From assembly GCA_964058845.1 (NCBI GenBank), contig CAXKVR010000044.1, forward strand, positions 62,001-126,000: a stretch of 64,000 nt of DNA, read 5' to 3'. The notes under the pieces were generated by a model, which was not told the DNA's origin, searched no databases, and saw only the letters and a list, made by a program, of their open reading frames with translations. The translations under genes were made by a program, and so were the position numbers. Source of the stretch: Carex sylvatica (Eukaryota; Streptophyta; Magnoliopsida; Poales; Cyperaceae). How positions within the stretch are numbered: the stretch's first letter is position 1; every line of letters begins with the position of its first letter. Of this stretch, positions 49,700 through 61,330 are shown piece after piece.

Positions 49700-50691
49700 C
49701 TACTACTTTACATGAAGCAACAAAATAATAAAAAAACATATCATAATTAAGATCAACACACAAATCACAATTAATACTGCTAGTTGTTTGTTGAGAATCA
49801 AAGATACTTCTGTCTCATTTCGGTATATTGCAACTTGTCTGTAAGGTTGCTGCATATGAAGATTTAAACTTGCGTTACACAAATTGGCAGTGTTGTCGCA
49901 CCAGCCCATCCATTGATTGTATCCTGGATATATATAAAAAAATTTCTCCGAATTCTGTATGGTCTTCGAAAGCTTCACAACAATCGGCTTAAGACATCAA
50001 TTGCAATTATAAGGTTCTGATGTGTAACAGCTACTTTGGCTACTCATTTCGCCTATACAAAATAAAAAAAATAATATTAATTAACTAAATTCTAGTTTAA
50101 ATTAGTCATTCCCTAATTTAAGTCATTCAAAGTAATGATTAAAATAAACATAAATTAAAGGAGGAAATAGTGATCTAGCATACGAATTAATGACTCCGGG
50201 AGAGGAAATGCTGATCTTTGTCCATCGATCGATTTGGTAAGTTAAAATTCGCAGCGAGCAATATAGCAGAATACTTAATTTGAAAATATACTGGAAAGCT
50301 CTGGAGAGAGATGAATCGATAGATCTAAGGTTTATTGGAATATAAAAATATATATAACAGCATCACCATCGGTTCAATATGGTAACGAGTTGTTATTACT
50401 TTGTCCTATATCAACGGATCATGAAATAATCAGATGGTAAAAGTAACCCTCTCAGTGCCATCGACTAATTAGCCGAACTGATGTTCAAGACTCACTCAAT
50501 ACTAACTGTTCGTAAAATTTAACTGATGGCAACAGAGAGGGTCCATCAACGCCATCGATTTGTTATCCAAAACCAATAGTACAAAGTTCAACGTAATTAC
50601 AGCGCTGTTACTTGTGACGAGCACCATATGTGCAAAAGCACATCTAATGATAAAGAGGTGATGAAAAAAATATTTTTTTGTAGTAGTGATT

Positions 50692-51722
50692 CGGTCTCCT
50701 TTCTCAAAAAAAATGCATTCGGTCTCTATTCTATATTATTTTTCTTGTTCACAGTTATCGTTTACTTGTCTTTTTTTCTTTTTTTATCCTGAAGTACATT
50801 ATGATTCAGTACTAAGTTGTCTTAAAAGGATAGCTCAATGTTTAACTATTTTTTTATAATTTAAGTTAGCTTATTTAAGATTTATTATTTGATTAAGACC
50901 TAATATTTCTAATTATACGTTACTCGCGTAATTACGTGCCGTGTCGTGCTGTGACTAAAATATCAAGGGATGGTCACGGCATGCGACAGACAAATTACGA
51001 CATGGAACAGTAACACGTGCCGTGCTATTCCGTGACAGAGCCGACTCTGCCATGCCATTTTTTCCACTCTATGAGAGATGATGTAAAGTCTTCCTTAAAA
51101 GCAAGGAAAACAATATTAATTAGATAATCGATTCTTGACATCTTCAAATTTGATCTTTATTTATTGGTTAAAAATGCTTGTTTAGGAACACTAATTATCC
51201 ATCTAACGCATTTAAAATCAAATTTAAAAGTGAAAATTATGGATATGTCCATTTAAACTTCTATTATTGGATATTTTCCATTAAAACTGTATAATTTTTA
51301 TTTATCCGTCCAAAATTATATACTTTAATTATAATATCCCTAATTCTGATGTTACTGAATTAATCTGAATTACATTATTAATTAGTGTTAATTAATGAAA
51401 AATGACTCCCATATATGTTCATATAATCGTATTTGTCCTCCTGAAGCAATGATACTTTTATTTTCAAGCATAATATTTGTGTGTTTTTCATGTGTGTGTG
51501 TGATGAATTGATATATAACAGTTTTTTGCCAAATATTCTGCTGTTTTTCTGTAGTATATTTTGTACATGTAGTCGTACGCATGTTTTTCATTTTTAAATA
51601 TTTTAAATTATACGATCATAAAAAATGACAGATTTATAATAAAAATACGGTTTTTCTGTGCTAGTGTAATTCTAAAACAGTTTAGTTTTATAAGAAATCT
51701 TAGAGATGTCAAATATTAATTT
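50692..51722. other. Spacer with dispersed repeat copy 3
   Basis: At about 50840-51065 the sequence matches the GTGAC-rich family at 37425-37996 (ATTTAAGATT, TAATTACGTGCCGTG, GATGGTCACGGCA, CTCTGCCATGCCATT). The remainder is AT-rich with nothing recognised. Confidence 0.55.
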
Positions 51723-52135
51723 ACTACTACAAAAAATATTTTTTCCATCGCCCCTTTACCATCGGATGTGCTTCTGCACAGATGGCGCTTGTCACGAGTG
51801 ACAGCGCTGTAATTACGTTGAACTTTGTACCATCGGTTATAGATAACAAACCGATAGCGTTGATGGACCCCCTTCTGACCCCCTCCTTCGCCATCGGTTA
51901 AATTTCACGAACAGTTAGTATTGAGCAACTCTTAAACATCGGTTCGGCTAACTAGCCAATAACACTGAGGGAGTTACTTTTACCATCTGACTGTTCCATG
52001 ATCCGTTGGTTTTGAGTTGATCCACACTGTCTGGTATCTTTACTGAACCGATGTTGTATTTTTGATTGGCACCTATGATAATTAAATAATTAGAATATTA
52101 GTTATGCATGTACATCAATTTAACTGATGGTATTA
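51723..52135. mobile_element. Truncated CACTA terminus, same family as 45186-50688
   Basis: Starts CTACTACAAAAAATATTTTT and continues collinearly with the right end of the 5.5-kb CACTA element read in reverse (shared CGCTGTAATTACGTTGAAC, CCATCGGTTA and ACAGTTAGTATTGAG). The first two bases and the other end are missing. Another bare CTACTACAAAAAACAC follows at about 52136. Confidence 0.75.
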
Positions 52136-52319
52136 CTACTACAAAAAACACATTTAATGACTATGTATTTCCAATTTAATCATTATAAGGAAATAATTAT
52201 TTAATAACATACAAAATCCCAATTCAATTATATCTAATTAAAGATCATTAACCATATTAATTAAAATTTTTGTGTTATATTTTTTAACAAAAAAAATCGT
52301 AATTAACCAAGAGAGTAAT

Positions 52320-52341
52320 ATATATATATATATATATATAT
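52320..52341. repeat. (TA)n microsatellite, insertion target
   Basis: About 11 TA units directly abut the first of three palindromic elements. Confidence 0.9.
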
Positions 52342-52747
52342 AGTACGGCTAATGCGCTTCCACTAGAATATCAACAATATGCTTTCGGCCTCTAAAATCT
52401 ACCAAATCGGCTTCAAATAAAAAAACCGAACCGTTCAAACCAATCTTCTTAACGAGAGCTTCGTTTTCATATAAAAAAATTTAAGTTTCGAATTTATATA
52501 CTATCAAGTCAAGTGATCAAAAAATGAGCAAAATAGTGCATTAAAATATGCACAAAATCCTTCATATTTTGACCATTTGACTTGATAGAAAATAAATTTG
52601 AAACATAAATTTTTTTATATGGAAAAGAAGCTCTCTTTAAGGACATTGGTTTGAATGGTTTAGATTTGTCATTTAAAACTGATTCGATAGATTTTCAAGG
52701 CCATAAGAATATTGTTGATATACTAGAGGAAGCGCGTTAGCCGTACT
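52342..52747. mobile_element. Palindromic fold-back element, copy 2
   Basis: 406 bp, inverted ends AGTACGGCTAATGCGCTTCC (left) and AGTACGGCTAACGCGCTTCC (right, reversed). Complementarity runs nearly to the centre. Left neighbour is (TA)n and right neighbour is CTATATATATAGG. The interior contains CCGAACCGTTCAAACC, a motif with relatives in the other fold-back elements. No protein. Confidence 0.85.
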
Positions 52748-52757
52748 CTATATATAT

Positions 52758-53165
52758 AGGAATATGCTAGCATGCTATGCGTAGCATAGAGGGCCTCCGT
52801 GTAACGGCTCAATATTCGACTTTTTAAAATCCTAACGGTCGATCTGAAACATTCATCTTGTTCTACATATTAATATGTGTTTGGAGACTAAATTTTACAT
52901 TTTTTGAAAAAAATTTACTATTTTTTTAGATTTATTGAAAATCGCTGTTTTCAGCAAATCTGGACCATAAAAAAACAGCGATTTTCAATAAATCTAAAAA
53001 AATAGTAAACAAATTCCAAAAAATATAACATTTGGCCTCCAAACACATATTAATATGGAGAACAAGATGAACGGTTCGGATCGACCGTTAGGATTTTGAA
53101 AAGTCGAATATTGAGCCATTGCACGGAGACCTTCTATGCTATGCATAGCATGCTAGCATATTCCT
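52758..53165. mobile_element. Palindromic fold-back element, copy 3
   Basis: 408 bp, inverted ends AGGAATATGCTAGCATGCTA at both sides, flanked by TATATATA on the left and (TA)n on the right. The inner arm CATCTTGTTCTACATATTAA / TTGGAGACTAAATTTTACAT closely matches the element at 26915-27330, although the outer termini differ. Confidence 0.88.
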
Positions 53166-53188
53166 ATATATATATATATATATATATA
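53166..53188. repeat. (TA)n microsatellite between fold-back elements
   Basis: About 11 TA units separate copies 3 and 4. Confidence 0.9.
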
Positions 53189-53583
53189 GTAGGGTTAAAA
53201 TATACCATTGGTTTTGTACTCCAACCATACTCCACGTCTCTATCTCTGTTTATAAAGTTCAAACAGTCGATTCGAACTGCTCAACATGACATACATATTA
53301 AAATGTGCTTAGCGACCAAATTTCATATTTTTTGGAATTTTGTTTACTATTTTTTAGATAGGTATAAAATCACAGTTTTTGGATGGTCCAGATGCAGTGA
53401 TTTTGTACCTATCTAAAAAAATAGTAAAAAAATTTAAAAAAATATAAAATTTGATCTATAAGTACTTTTTAATATGTATATCATGTTGAGTGGTTCGGAT
53501 TGACTATTTGAACTTTGTAAACAGAGATAGAGACTCCACGTATGGTTTGGGGCACAAAACCAATGGTGCATTTTAACCCTACT
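53189..53583. mobile_element. Palindromic fold-back element, copy 4
   Basis: 395 bp, inverted ends AGTAGGGTTAAAATATACCA (left) and AGTAGGGTTAAAATGCACCA (right, reversed). The inner arm has ACATATTAAAATGTGCTTAG and CATATTTTTTGGAATTTTG, recognisably related to copies 1 and 3. Left flank (TA)n, right flank CATAACTCGG. Confidence 0.85.
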
Positions 53584-53743
53584 CATAACTCGGTTAGTAA
53601 TCAAATTATATTGTAATTGACTTTTTTCCTACTGTAGAGTAATGATATTTTAACCGTGAGACACTATCGACACAAAGGCGAGTATAACAAGAAGACGTAC
53701 TATTTTTAATTCGAATGGGCTTATATCAGATCGTGACATTACT

Positions 53744-54920
53744 TGATATCACCCTCGATGCAGCTCTCATTCATGGATTTTTCGAGCGGTGGCGTCCGGA
53801 GACGCACACCTTTTATCTTTCCTTTGAAGAGATGATATGTATTAACTAATTCAAATATTTTTTTTTAATTTCTTACTGACAAGTCAAATAAATTACAGTT
53901 ACGCTGGAGCATGTGAGTTGTTTGTGAAGTTTGCCTATTTTGAGAGATCCGGTAACAAAAATTACAGACTCGGTGAGTATCCAAGGCCGACTGTATGAGT
54001 AGCTAGGTATCAAAGATCATGAAATCAAAGATTTAATGAAAAAGAGGGGAAATGATGCCAATGAGATAACGTCAGACATGCCTGTGACGAAAAAAGTGCT
54101 TCAAAATATTGCATGCAGATGCGACCGACCAATAATTGAAGTGGTTAGTATTTTTTTTATTTAAAACCCTATTCGTATTTTACATTTTTAATAATGTACT
54201 AACATTCTAATATTGGCGATTAGGTATGTCCGTGGATTTATCCTTGATATGCTAGGGAATACCATGTTTGCCAACAGTAGCGGGGATGGGATACCGCTGT
54301 GGTATCTCAACATGGTGGATAATTTAAACGAGCCGAGCTGTTCTCGCATATTTATACCAAAATCTATGTCTCGCATCCAATACTAGCTGCCACTCTATGC
54401 ATGGTTCCACGATGCTTCTGCAACACTGGTCGTGGAGCTGATTTCAAATTCACCAGCCATTACCGGGATCTCAACCGGCATGGGGCGCAGAAATAGAAGA
54501 TACATGCCCAGCCTTTGCTGACCTATGGAAAGACCCACATAATTAAAAAAACTCATCGCATGCAAGTACCGCCGGTCAAAGTATCCCCCGCAACCAGTTT
54601 CAGCAACTTACGGATAATATAGTGAATTGGCAGTCGTACGCATATGTTTACCACAAGTTTTTGAGAAGAACTCGGACGGACCAGGTACATTGTAATAAAG
54701 TCGAATACTTTCTTTTATTTATGTCAGCATACTTTTAAATTCTACCTAACATTGTAACTATAAATTTATCAGCCGTACTACTTGTACCGCGGTTCTCTTA
54801 TTTTTTATTGGATTGTGGAGCACCACAATCCTGATCGCTGCATGCGACAATTTGGAAAATGGCAAGAGATCGCGCCACCGTCTCCCTTGAATAAGTACGA
54901 GCACCAAGAGCTGCATAAGT
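53744..54920 (+). pseudogene. Plant mobile domain (PMD, MAIN/MAIL-like) relic
   Basis: Plus-strand pieces match the transposon-associated plant mobile domain in order: LDAALIHGFFERWRPETHTF (53755-53814), VTLEHVSCL and LPILRDPVTK (about 53900-53965), MLGNTMFANSSGDGIPLW (about 54250-54305), and RGSLIFYWIVEHHNPDRCMR followed by QFGKWQEIAPPSP (about 54790-54890). Stop codons and likely introns separate them. PMD proteins are found free (MAIN, MAIL1) and inside Gypsy and Mutator elements; the host element cannot be told here. Dead copy. Confidence 0.72.
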
Positions 54921-55011
54921 AATTTTCTTAGTCTTTCTGTGGTTTATTTATTTTAATATATTTATTTATTTTTTATTTTACTAACACTGTAAACATGTTG
55001 AAATGTGTCGG

Positions 55012-55290
55012 GGTCTAACTGGTACTGGGTCGAGGTCTAACTGGTAGATCCACAGAGTTTCGACTAGTATTAGGTTGGGATCTAACTGGTAGATCCACAG
55101 AGTTCTGACTGGTACTGGGTTGGAGTCTAACTGGTAGATCCACAGAATTGCTATCGGTACTGGTCGGTGTCTTATTTGTACATCCACAGAGTTCTGATCG
55201 GTACTGGGTCAGGATCTAACTGGTATTGCATCGGTATCCACAGGATTTTGACTGGTACTGGGTCGGGATCGAGGTTCAGGAATATGATTG
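55012..55290. repeat. 45-bp minisatellite
   Basis: TCTAACTGGTAGATCCACAG recurs with a 45-bp step (for example at about 55036, 55081 and 55126), followed by more diverged units. Because 45 is a multiple of three, the minus strand stays open as a 15-residue repeat (LWIYQLDPNPVPV-like), but no known protein fits. Confidence 0.8.
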
Positions 55291-55379
55291 GGCACAGGTG
55301 TTTGACTATTCAGGTTCAATTGGGGATTAAAACCGGTATAGTTCGGTTCCAATTCTACATAAAATTATAGAACCGGTAA

Positions 55380-55700
55380 TCTTTGTGGAAAAAACGTCAC
55401 AATTGCTAAAATTATTTTGAACGATTGTTGGTTTATAACCGGTACTAATTGATAGTCACGTTGGCTATCGGTAGACATATTAAACCTGGCTTGGATTTTC
55501 AGATTTGCTTGACTAGCATTATACCCAACCATTTTATAAATCTCATTCCGAAGATAATCAAAGCTGTGGTTCATGGTTAGCGTTAATGAGTATTTAGCTC
55601 GGGTACTGTAAAAGACCCCATCATCATTGTATTGGATTTTCCCTCCAATAAAAATGTTCGCACAAATGATTGTCATTTTTAGTTTTGATTGGTCTGACAG
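55380..55700 (-). pseudogene. Possible N-terminal fragment of a MULE transposase
   Basis: A minus-strand open stretch with FIGGKIQYNDDGVFYSTRAK, LTMNHSFDYLRNEIYKMVGY and LVPVINQQSFKIILAIV resembles the N-terminal (PB1-like) region preceding the transposase in plant MULE proteins. No DDE domain was found nearby. Resemblance is by eye only; it could be another repeat-derived frame. Confidence 0.45.
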
Positions 55701-57337
55701 TTTACAAAATAACAATATAAGTAATTAAAAATAATCCGGACCTCTGAAAATTATTCTAGACCATTTTGAATATTCCTAGATTATTGTACACTATTTTAAT
55801 TTTTTTTAAAATTAATATGACAATATTCTAAACTATTTTAGAATTTTATAAATTATTCTACAACAATTGAAAATGTTCTAAAAAATATAAAAAATTTATT
55901 TTGGAATTAATTATAATATAAATTAAATTAAAAAAAAACCTGAATCGAAGAGCCGATCGATCAGACAGTCAGAGATCCGTAAGGGATCCGAAAAGAAAAG
56001 CGGTTCCTAAAATTATTCTAAATTACTCTAGATCATTTTGGAAAATTTTAAAAATATTCTACACCATTTTAATTTTTTTTTAATTAATAGGACAATATTC
56101 TAAACTATTTTAAAATTTTCTAAATTAATAAGACAATATCTAAACCATTTCCTCATTCTAAACTATTTTGAAAATTTATAAATCATTCTAGATTTATAAA
56201 CTATTTTTAGTCTAAATAATATATGTAATTAATCTATTTTTGATTGGTACAATTTAACAAATAACAACATATAAATAATTTAAAATTTAAAATTAAATAA
56301 AATGACAAAATTTACTGAAAATTAATTTTTGCACAATTTCGTCTGTTAGGCTAAGTGAAGAAAGTGAGTGAGAGAGTCAGGCAAAGAAAGTGAGTGTGTG
56401 TGAGTGTGACTGATCTGTGAGTTTTATAGACGAAATCAGTACAATTGTGGGAAAAAAAATTTCGGTTCAAAACAAGATTTTTTTTTTTTCGGTTTCTAAT
56501 CAAACAACCGGAATTTTTTTTTTCGGATTCTTGATTAGAAACCAATTTTTTTTTTCCGGACTAAGGTTCAAAATCGGAATTTTTTTTTCCAAATTCTAAT
56601 CAAGAAATCGGAAATTTTTTTTCTGGTTTGGATAGATTTCGAATTTTCATTCCGTTGTGGTTATTTTTTTCATTTTTTGGATATAAATAAAAAAATCGGG
56701 CTTTTTTCGAAGTGCTTCCTTTGGACATGTTTGATGGTTCGTGCTCCTCTCAACAGAGCAATTTTTCTCTCGCACTAGGTAGGATCTTGATTTTGTGCTC
56801 GCGTTAGAGCCGCTAATTAGTGGGTTTTAAACCGTACCTCGAAGAGAAAATGTTTCAATAAGAAGGTACACAGAAAGTTAACTAACATGAATGAAAAAGA
56901 CGAAAAAGAGGAGTGCCTAAGCATGAATTGGGAGAACTCGTCTTCTATTTTCTATCCATTTAGTTCCACACTAAATCTTTTATGGTTATTATTGTGTAAA
57001 TTTATATATTTCTTCTAATTGTTTAAGACTCTTTAAAAAAATTCAATTAAAAAGCATACGGGCCTCCTCTCCAACAGCCAAAATTTTTATTTTTACCATA
57101 AAAGAAAATCAATTAACTATGAATTCTGATAAATTTTATTTTTGACACTGTCACAACATTAGATGATGGACACTATATTTTTTTTCCTTTGTCAAAGTAA
57201 ATTATTGGAAATCCGCCATTGATTTCTTTGTTACAAAGCAAATTTTTTAGCACCTACATTTGTTTTGGGCAATCAAAGCCAAATCTTAGTCAAAACTTTG
57301 GTTTTCAGTAAAACGAAAAGAAGAATATATGTCTGCC
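55701..57337. other. AT-rich intergenic with duplicated and poly-T repeats
   Basis: About 55735-55860 and 56005-56135 are direct repeats (AAAATTATTCTA, ACCATTTTAATTTTTTTT, GACAATATTCTAAACTATTT). At 56450-56630 poly-T runs alternate with CGGTTTCTAATCAA and its complement TTGATTAGAAACC. No gene. Confidence 0.55.
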
Positions 57338-59978
57338 TGTCACACCCCGCGGTCACGGGTCGTAACAGTTCCCTCGCCGTAAGCATATAACTCCGAGTAT
57401 GCTTACAAGGCAGTTAAACATACACTCAGAAATACGCGACAAAAATATATACAACAAATAATATATAACAATCCAACCGTCAGGTATGACATAGAGAGTG
57501 ATACAACAAGATCAGTACATATAACTATACACAACTCTAGTCAAATAACAAAAATAACGACTATGGTAAATGTGACATATACCGGGGTCTACTACTCGCG
57601 TGCCTCTCCAGACCCAGTCGCACCAAAACCTGTAAAAGTACCCAAAGGGTGGGGGTGAGAATTTCATTCTCAGTGCGAATTTGTCACAATCAGGTTATTG
57701 GACTTGCAATCAGACTCTATTTTCACAAAATAAAATTCATACGAAATAACTTTCACAATTCTACCACAATATATAAATGAATGCACATTCTTGACAACAG
57801 ATAATAAAATGAAATGCAACTAATGGAATTTTCAAAATGAAGTTCGAACGAGAACATAACAGGTTTAACTCATTTTAATAAGGCTAGTAGCACCTACAGA
57901 TGTTCCACCGAGCTGAACTCTTTTTATCTGACCCTCGTCTGTAGGGTTACTGACACCTACAGACGTTCCACCTAGCTGGACCCTTTATCTGACACCCATC
58001 TGCAGTGCTTTGGCTTAACTGTTTTCTAAGGTCTGGTTTGAAATCATAACTGAAAATTTACTTCGGAACTCAAGATATCGAAATATTCAATTGACCTTCA
58101 AAATACATTATCACGTAGGATAATACTCCCGAGCCACAGACGTTACACACGAGTCACCCACAAACACAATCACAATCAACATATAAATAAATATATATAT
58201 ATATATACAGTCACCCACCCCTCGTCCCAACCGGTACTGGGAAACCATGAGGGCCATTCACCTAATGCGCCAGAATGATCCTGGGATCAAAGTCAGCTAT
58301 ACAGCTCAACTTTGCAATTTCGTTCACTGGATCAAAGTTAGCTATACAGCTCAACTTCACCAATTCATTCTCAATAATTTTCACAATCGACAATTTGTGG
58401 TGACTTTCAACCATAATCAAATCACAGAATAACAATTTAATTTGGTAACCGGACGAATATGCAAATCAACTATATCACATGAATTCCATTAATTATGCAA
58501 CAATTAAGCATTCAACATGATAATCGAGAAATAATCTAATTTATGAAAATAAAACATCAAACAAGTCCAAGAACCCCGCACCTGATTTCGACGAGCGTAC
58601 AGCAAAGTTATGGATTAGGCATCTCGAATTGCCCCGCAAAGTCTTGCTCAACCGAGCCTACACCTATATTATACGTATTCATTTGGTTTAGGCTTGGTTC
58701 AATGGTCGGGAGGTTCAATTGGGTGACACGAATTATTTTCTGTTTTTTTAACCGATTTTGTATATCTTTTTTACCGATTTTCTTCCTTAATACCTCTTAA
58801 CCATCACGCACTTTGCGACTCGTTTCTCTAAACCATATACCATCTCAATTTGATAACAATTTATTTACTAGTTCACTAGTTTGGTTCCCGTAACAATTCA
58901 ATTTACCGATTGGTTAAACCCTGATTTGGTCGAAATTTGAATTAACCGATACACGTGCTAGCATTTTGAGATAGAAAGGTAACCCTACCGATTACAAGTC
59001 TATTTGGTCGGGTTAGCATAATCAATCAACTATATTTTCAAATTTTTGAATTTGATACCGAAAACCCTAAAACTGAAAATCCCAAAATTGGAACGAAATC
59101 GAGAGAAAAATCGGCAAATAACTAACAAGGAAGCTCAAAGGACTAGTCTACAAGAGTTTCAAGCACAAATTTCGGGTTTAAAATGAAAACCCGAACAATC
59201 GAGAGAATCTGAGATTTCGAGAGAAAAAGGGAAAGAAATAATTATCAAACAGAAGGGCTAAGAGAGATCTACGACCAATTTCTCGCTTCTACTTTCGATT
59301 TCTCGGAACTTTAGACGGTTTGAGAGGGGGAGAGGGCTCTCTCCTTCTTTTTCTTCTTCTTTTGGCATAACACACACAGAGAGGGGAAAGAGACGGAGGA
59401 GAAAGAGAGAAAAGAAAAGAAAGAAAATCTGAGTTCTGTTAAAAATCTCTCTGAGTGCGAACGCACTCGTTTTCAGTGTGGGTCGGCCACCCGCACTCAG
59501 CCCTTGTCAGAATTCAAACAGCACAAAAAACACAGAAAAACACTGTAGTGCGGACGCACTCATCACTTGGACAGATTTTAGGATTTCAGAAAAATCACTG
59601 AAAATTCATGAGTGCGGACGCACTCAGTATTTAGTCAAATTTTTTCTCAAAACGGCACTGAATTAAGAAAAGTCCGAGCCTAATACGTCCGCATTGAAAT
59701 TCAGTGCGGGTCGAGACACCCGCACTCAGAACTTAGTCAATTTTCAGAAAAAGAGCTGGAGTCAGTGCGGATCATCCATCCGCACTAACCACCAGTGCGG
59801 ACGCACGGAGCCTCTAAAGTTTCAGAAATTCGTATTTTCGACGCGATTTCGGTTCACACTAGATTTACTTATCTAGGAAACCTTATTTAAGGTTTAAACC
59901 TTTATTTTATTAGCATGATTTTCAATTATTGTTTTTAATTTACTTGAAAATTAATTGTAAAAATTTCGTAACGTAACA
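57338..59978. mobile_element. Repeat element of about 2.6 kb, possible solo LTR
   Basis: Starts TGTCACACCCCGCGGTCACG and may end CGTAACGTAACA; flanks CTGCC and CCGCC match at 4 of 5 bases, as a worn 5-bp TSD would. Inside are a direct repeat of about 60 bp (57888-58008, CACCTACAGATGTTCCACC), a repeat at 58276-58360 (GATCAAAGTCAGCTATACAG), a TA run near 58190, a pyrimidine-rich block (about 59335-59365) and seven short GC palindromes (59453-59808). No reading frame of a known protein. The LTR reading is tentative. Confidence 0.35.
59453..59808. repeat. Cluster of short GC palindromes (AGTGCGGACGCACT type)
   Basis: Seven sites: 59453-59468, 59474-59500, 59547-59560, 59610-59625, 59702-59729, 59763-59787 and 59793-59808. 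Four have the short form GTGCGGACGCAC (or GAAC variant); three have a longer loop (GTGCGGGTCGAGACACCCGC). They stand in otherwise unremarkable sequence. Confidence 0.85.
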
Positions 59979-61330
59979 CCGCCCTTCGTGATTACAGCTG
60001 TATCAAAAATGAAATTTATCATAACTCGTGGTTAATTGATTTATATTTTTTGTGAATGATAAAAATAAAAATTTCAGCTCCAACAGCAAAACAGAAAATT
60101 AATACAATCTCCACAAATCACAGGCTCAAGTTTCAAATTAAAGCACAAAGAGCATAAATTAATATATCTATTTTCACCATAAATATATAAAATATGTAAA
60201 AACGTGGTCATTCATATGCATATAATCTGAAATATAACAAACATGTACCTATTTAAAAAATTAGCGGTTGAACTGATTAATTTGCCAATCCAACCAATGA
60301 ACCGTTGATTCGAAGTTTACCGGTATCCTATTCTGATAACATTGCTTGAAACACGTATCATTGTCGTACGTGTTGTCAAATATGTTTAAAGGTCATTCCA
60401 ATTTGATCAATGAAATAACATCATTTGAACCACGCTTTTAAATTCATTTGTGTTTCCATTTAGATTTTAATGCTTTGCTTGATAGGCTCAATGGTGTCTC
60501 CGGCCTTATGTCCCACGTGCATGGTCGGGCTGACGGGTAATCTCAGACTCTCAGTTTTGAAGGGAATCATATTTGTTGATTGTGGTTGTTGGGTTCATCT
60601 TTACTAAATAAGAATTTATTTAATGGTTCTAGAATATATTAAATTTATCAGAAGGTTCTTGTATATTTGTTTTCCATGTATGCTCTAAAATTTTTGTGAG
60701 AACTTCTTCGTATAAAATATAGATTTATTTCCGGATATTTGTCAGTTATCAATATAAGATATTTGTTTCTTCTATATTGCTCACTTCATAGGTTCCAATA
60801 TAACTTCTTTATATTCTTTCAACTTTCAATCAAGTTTGTAGGGTACACGTGAATTTCGCCTTAATACTAATACATTATTGGTCCAATTTGTCGACATTGA
60901 TCTTTTAATTAATATTACCGTCAGGAGGATTGAATCCTCAATCGTAATCGTTTAGTCTGCGTAATCTGAAGTTCTGAACCAGTTGTTGCCACTTTCTGCG
61001 TAATCTGAAGTTCTGAACCAGTTGTTGCCACTTTCTCAGTGTAGACTACAGAGATGGTTTGAATGCTAAACTTTTATGCTATAGAGGTCAACGTGAATGA
61101 AAGTAATCATATATATTTTTTATATTTTCATGCTGCATGTGAGAAACAATTCGACGGTACACATAATATTTTACTCTAAATTATATAAAAAAAAGTGTAA
61201 AAATAGATAGTTCTCATTGAATACATGTGCATCTGTTCCATGCACTTTTTGAAGGATCACGTGGGAGCATCGTGAGCAAGCCGTGCTTAAAATGCCACAA
61301 CAAATCATGCGCACAAGATAAGAGTACTAT
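59979..61330. other. Intergenic, with a perfect 39-bp tandem duplication
   Basis: Copies at 60956-60994 and 60995-61033 (start TCTGCGTAATCTGAAGTTCT) are identical. No gene was recognised. Confidence 0.6.

Larger units (their letters stand above)
45183..50691. mobile_element. CACTA (En/Spm) element, 5.5 kb, with Ulp1-like protease relic
   Basis: Element 45186-50688 (5503 bp) starts CACTACTACAAACAAAAG and ends TTTTTTTGTAGTAGTG, with 3-bp TSD ATT (45183-45185 and 50689-50691). Sub-terminal regions (about 45210-45400 and 50350-50640) carry GCCATCGG/CCGATGGC-type motifs. The interior has a decayed minus-strand C48 protease-like gene (46123-47945) but no recognisable transposase. A tandem duplication of about 320 bp (48866-49165 and 49187-49505) and hairpins (48685-48836, 49391-49699) occupy the left-hand interior of its minus-strand gene's upstream side. 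Probably non-autonomous. Confidence 0.88.

Noticed and set aside
56417..56599. Open frames through the poly-T region
   Set aside because: Phe-rich translation generated by T runs and degenerate repeats.
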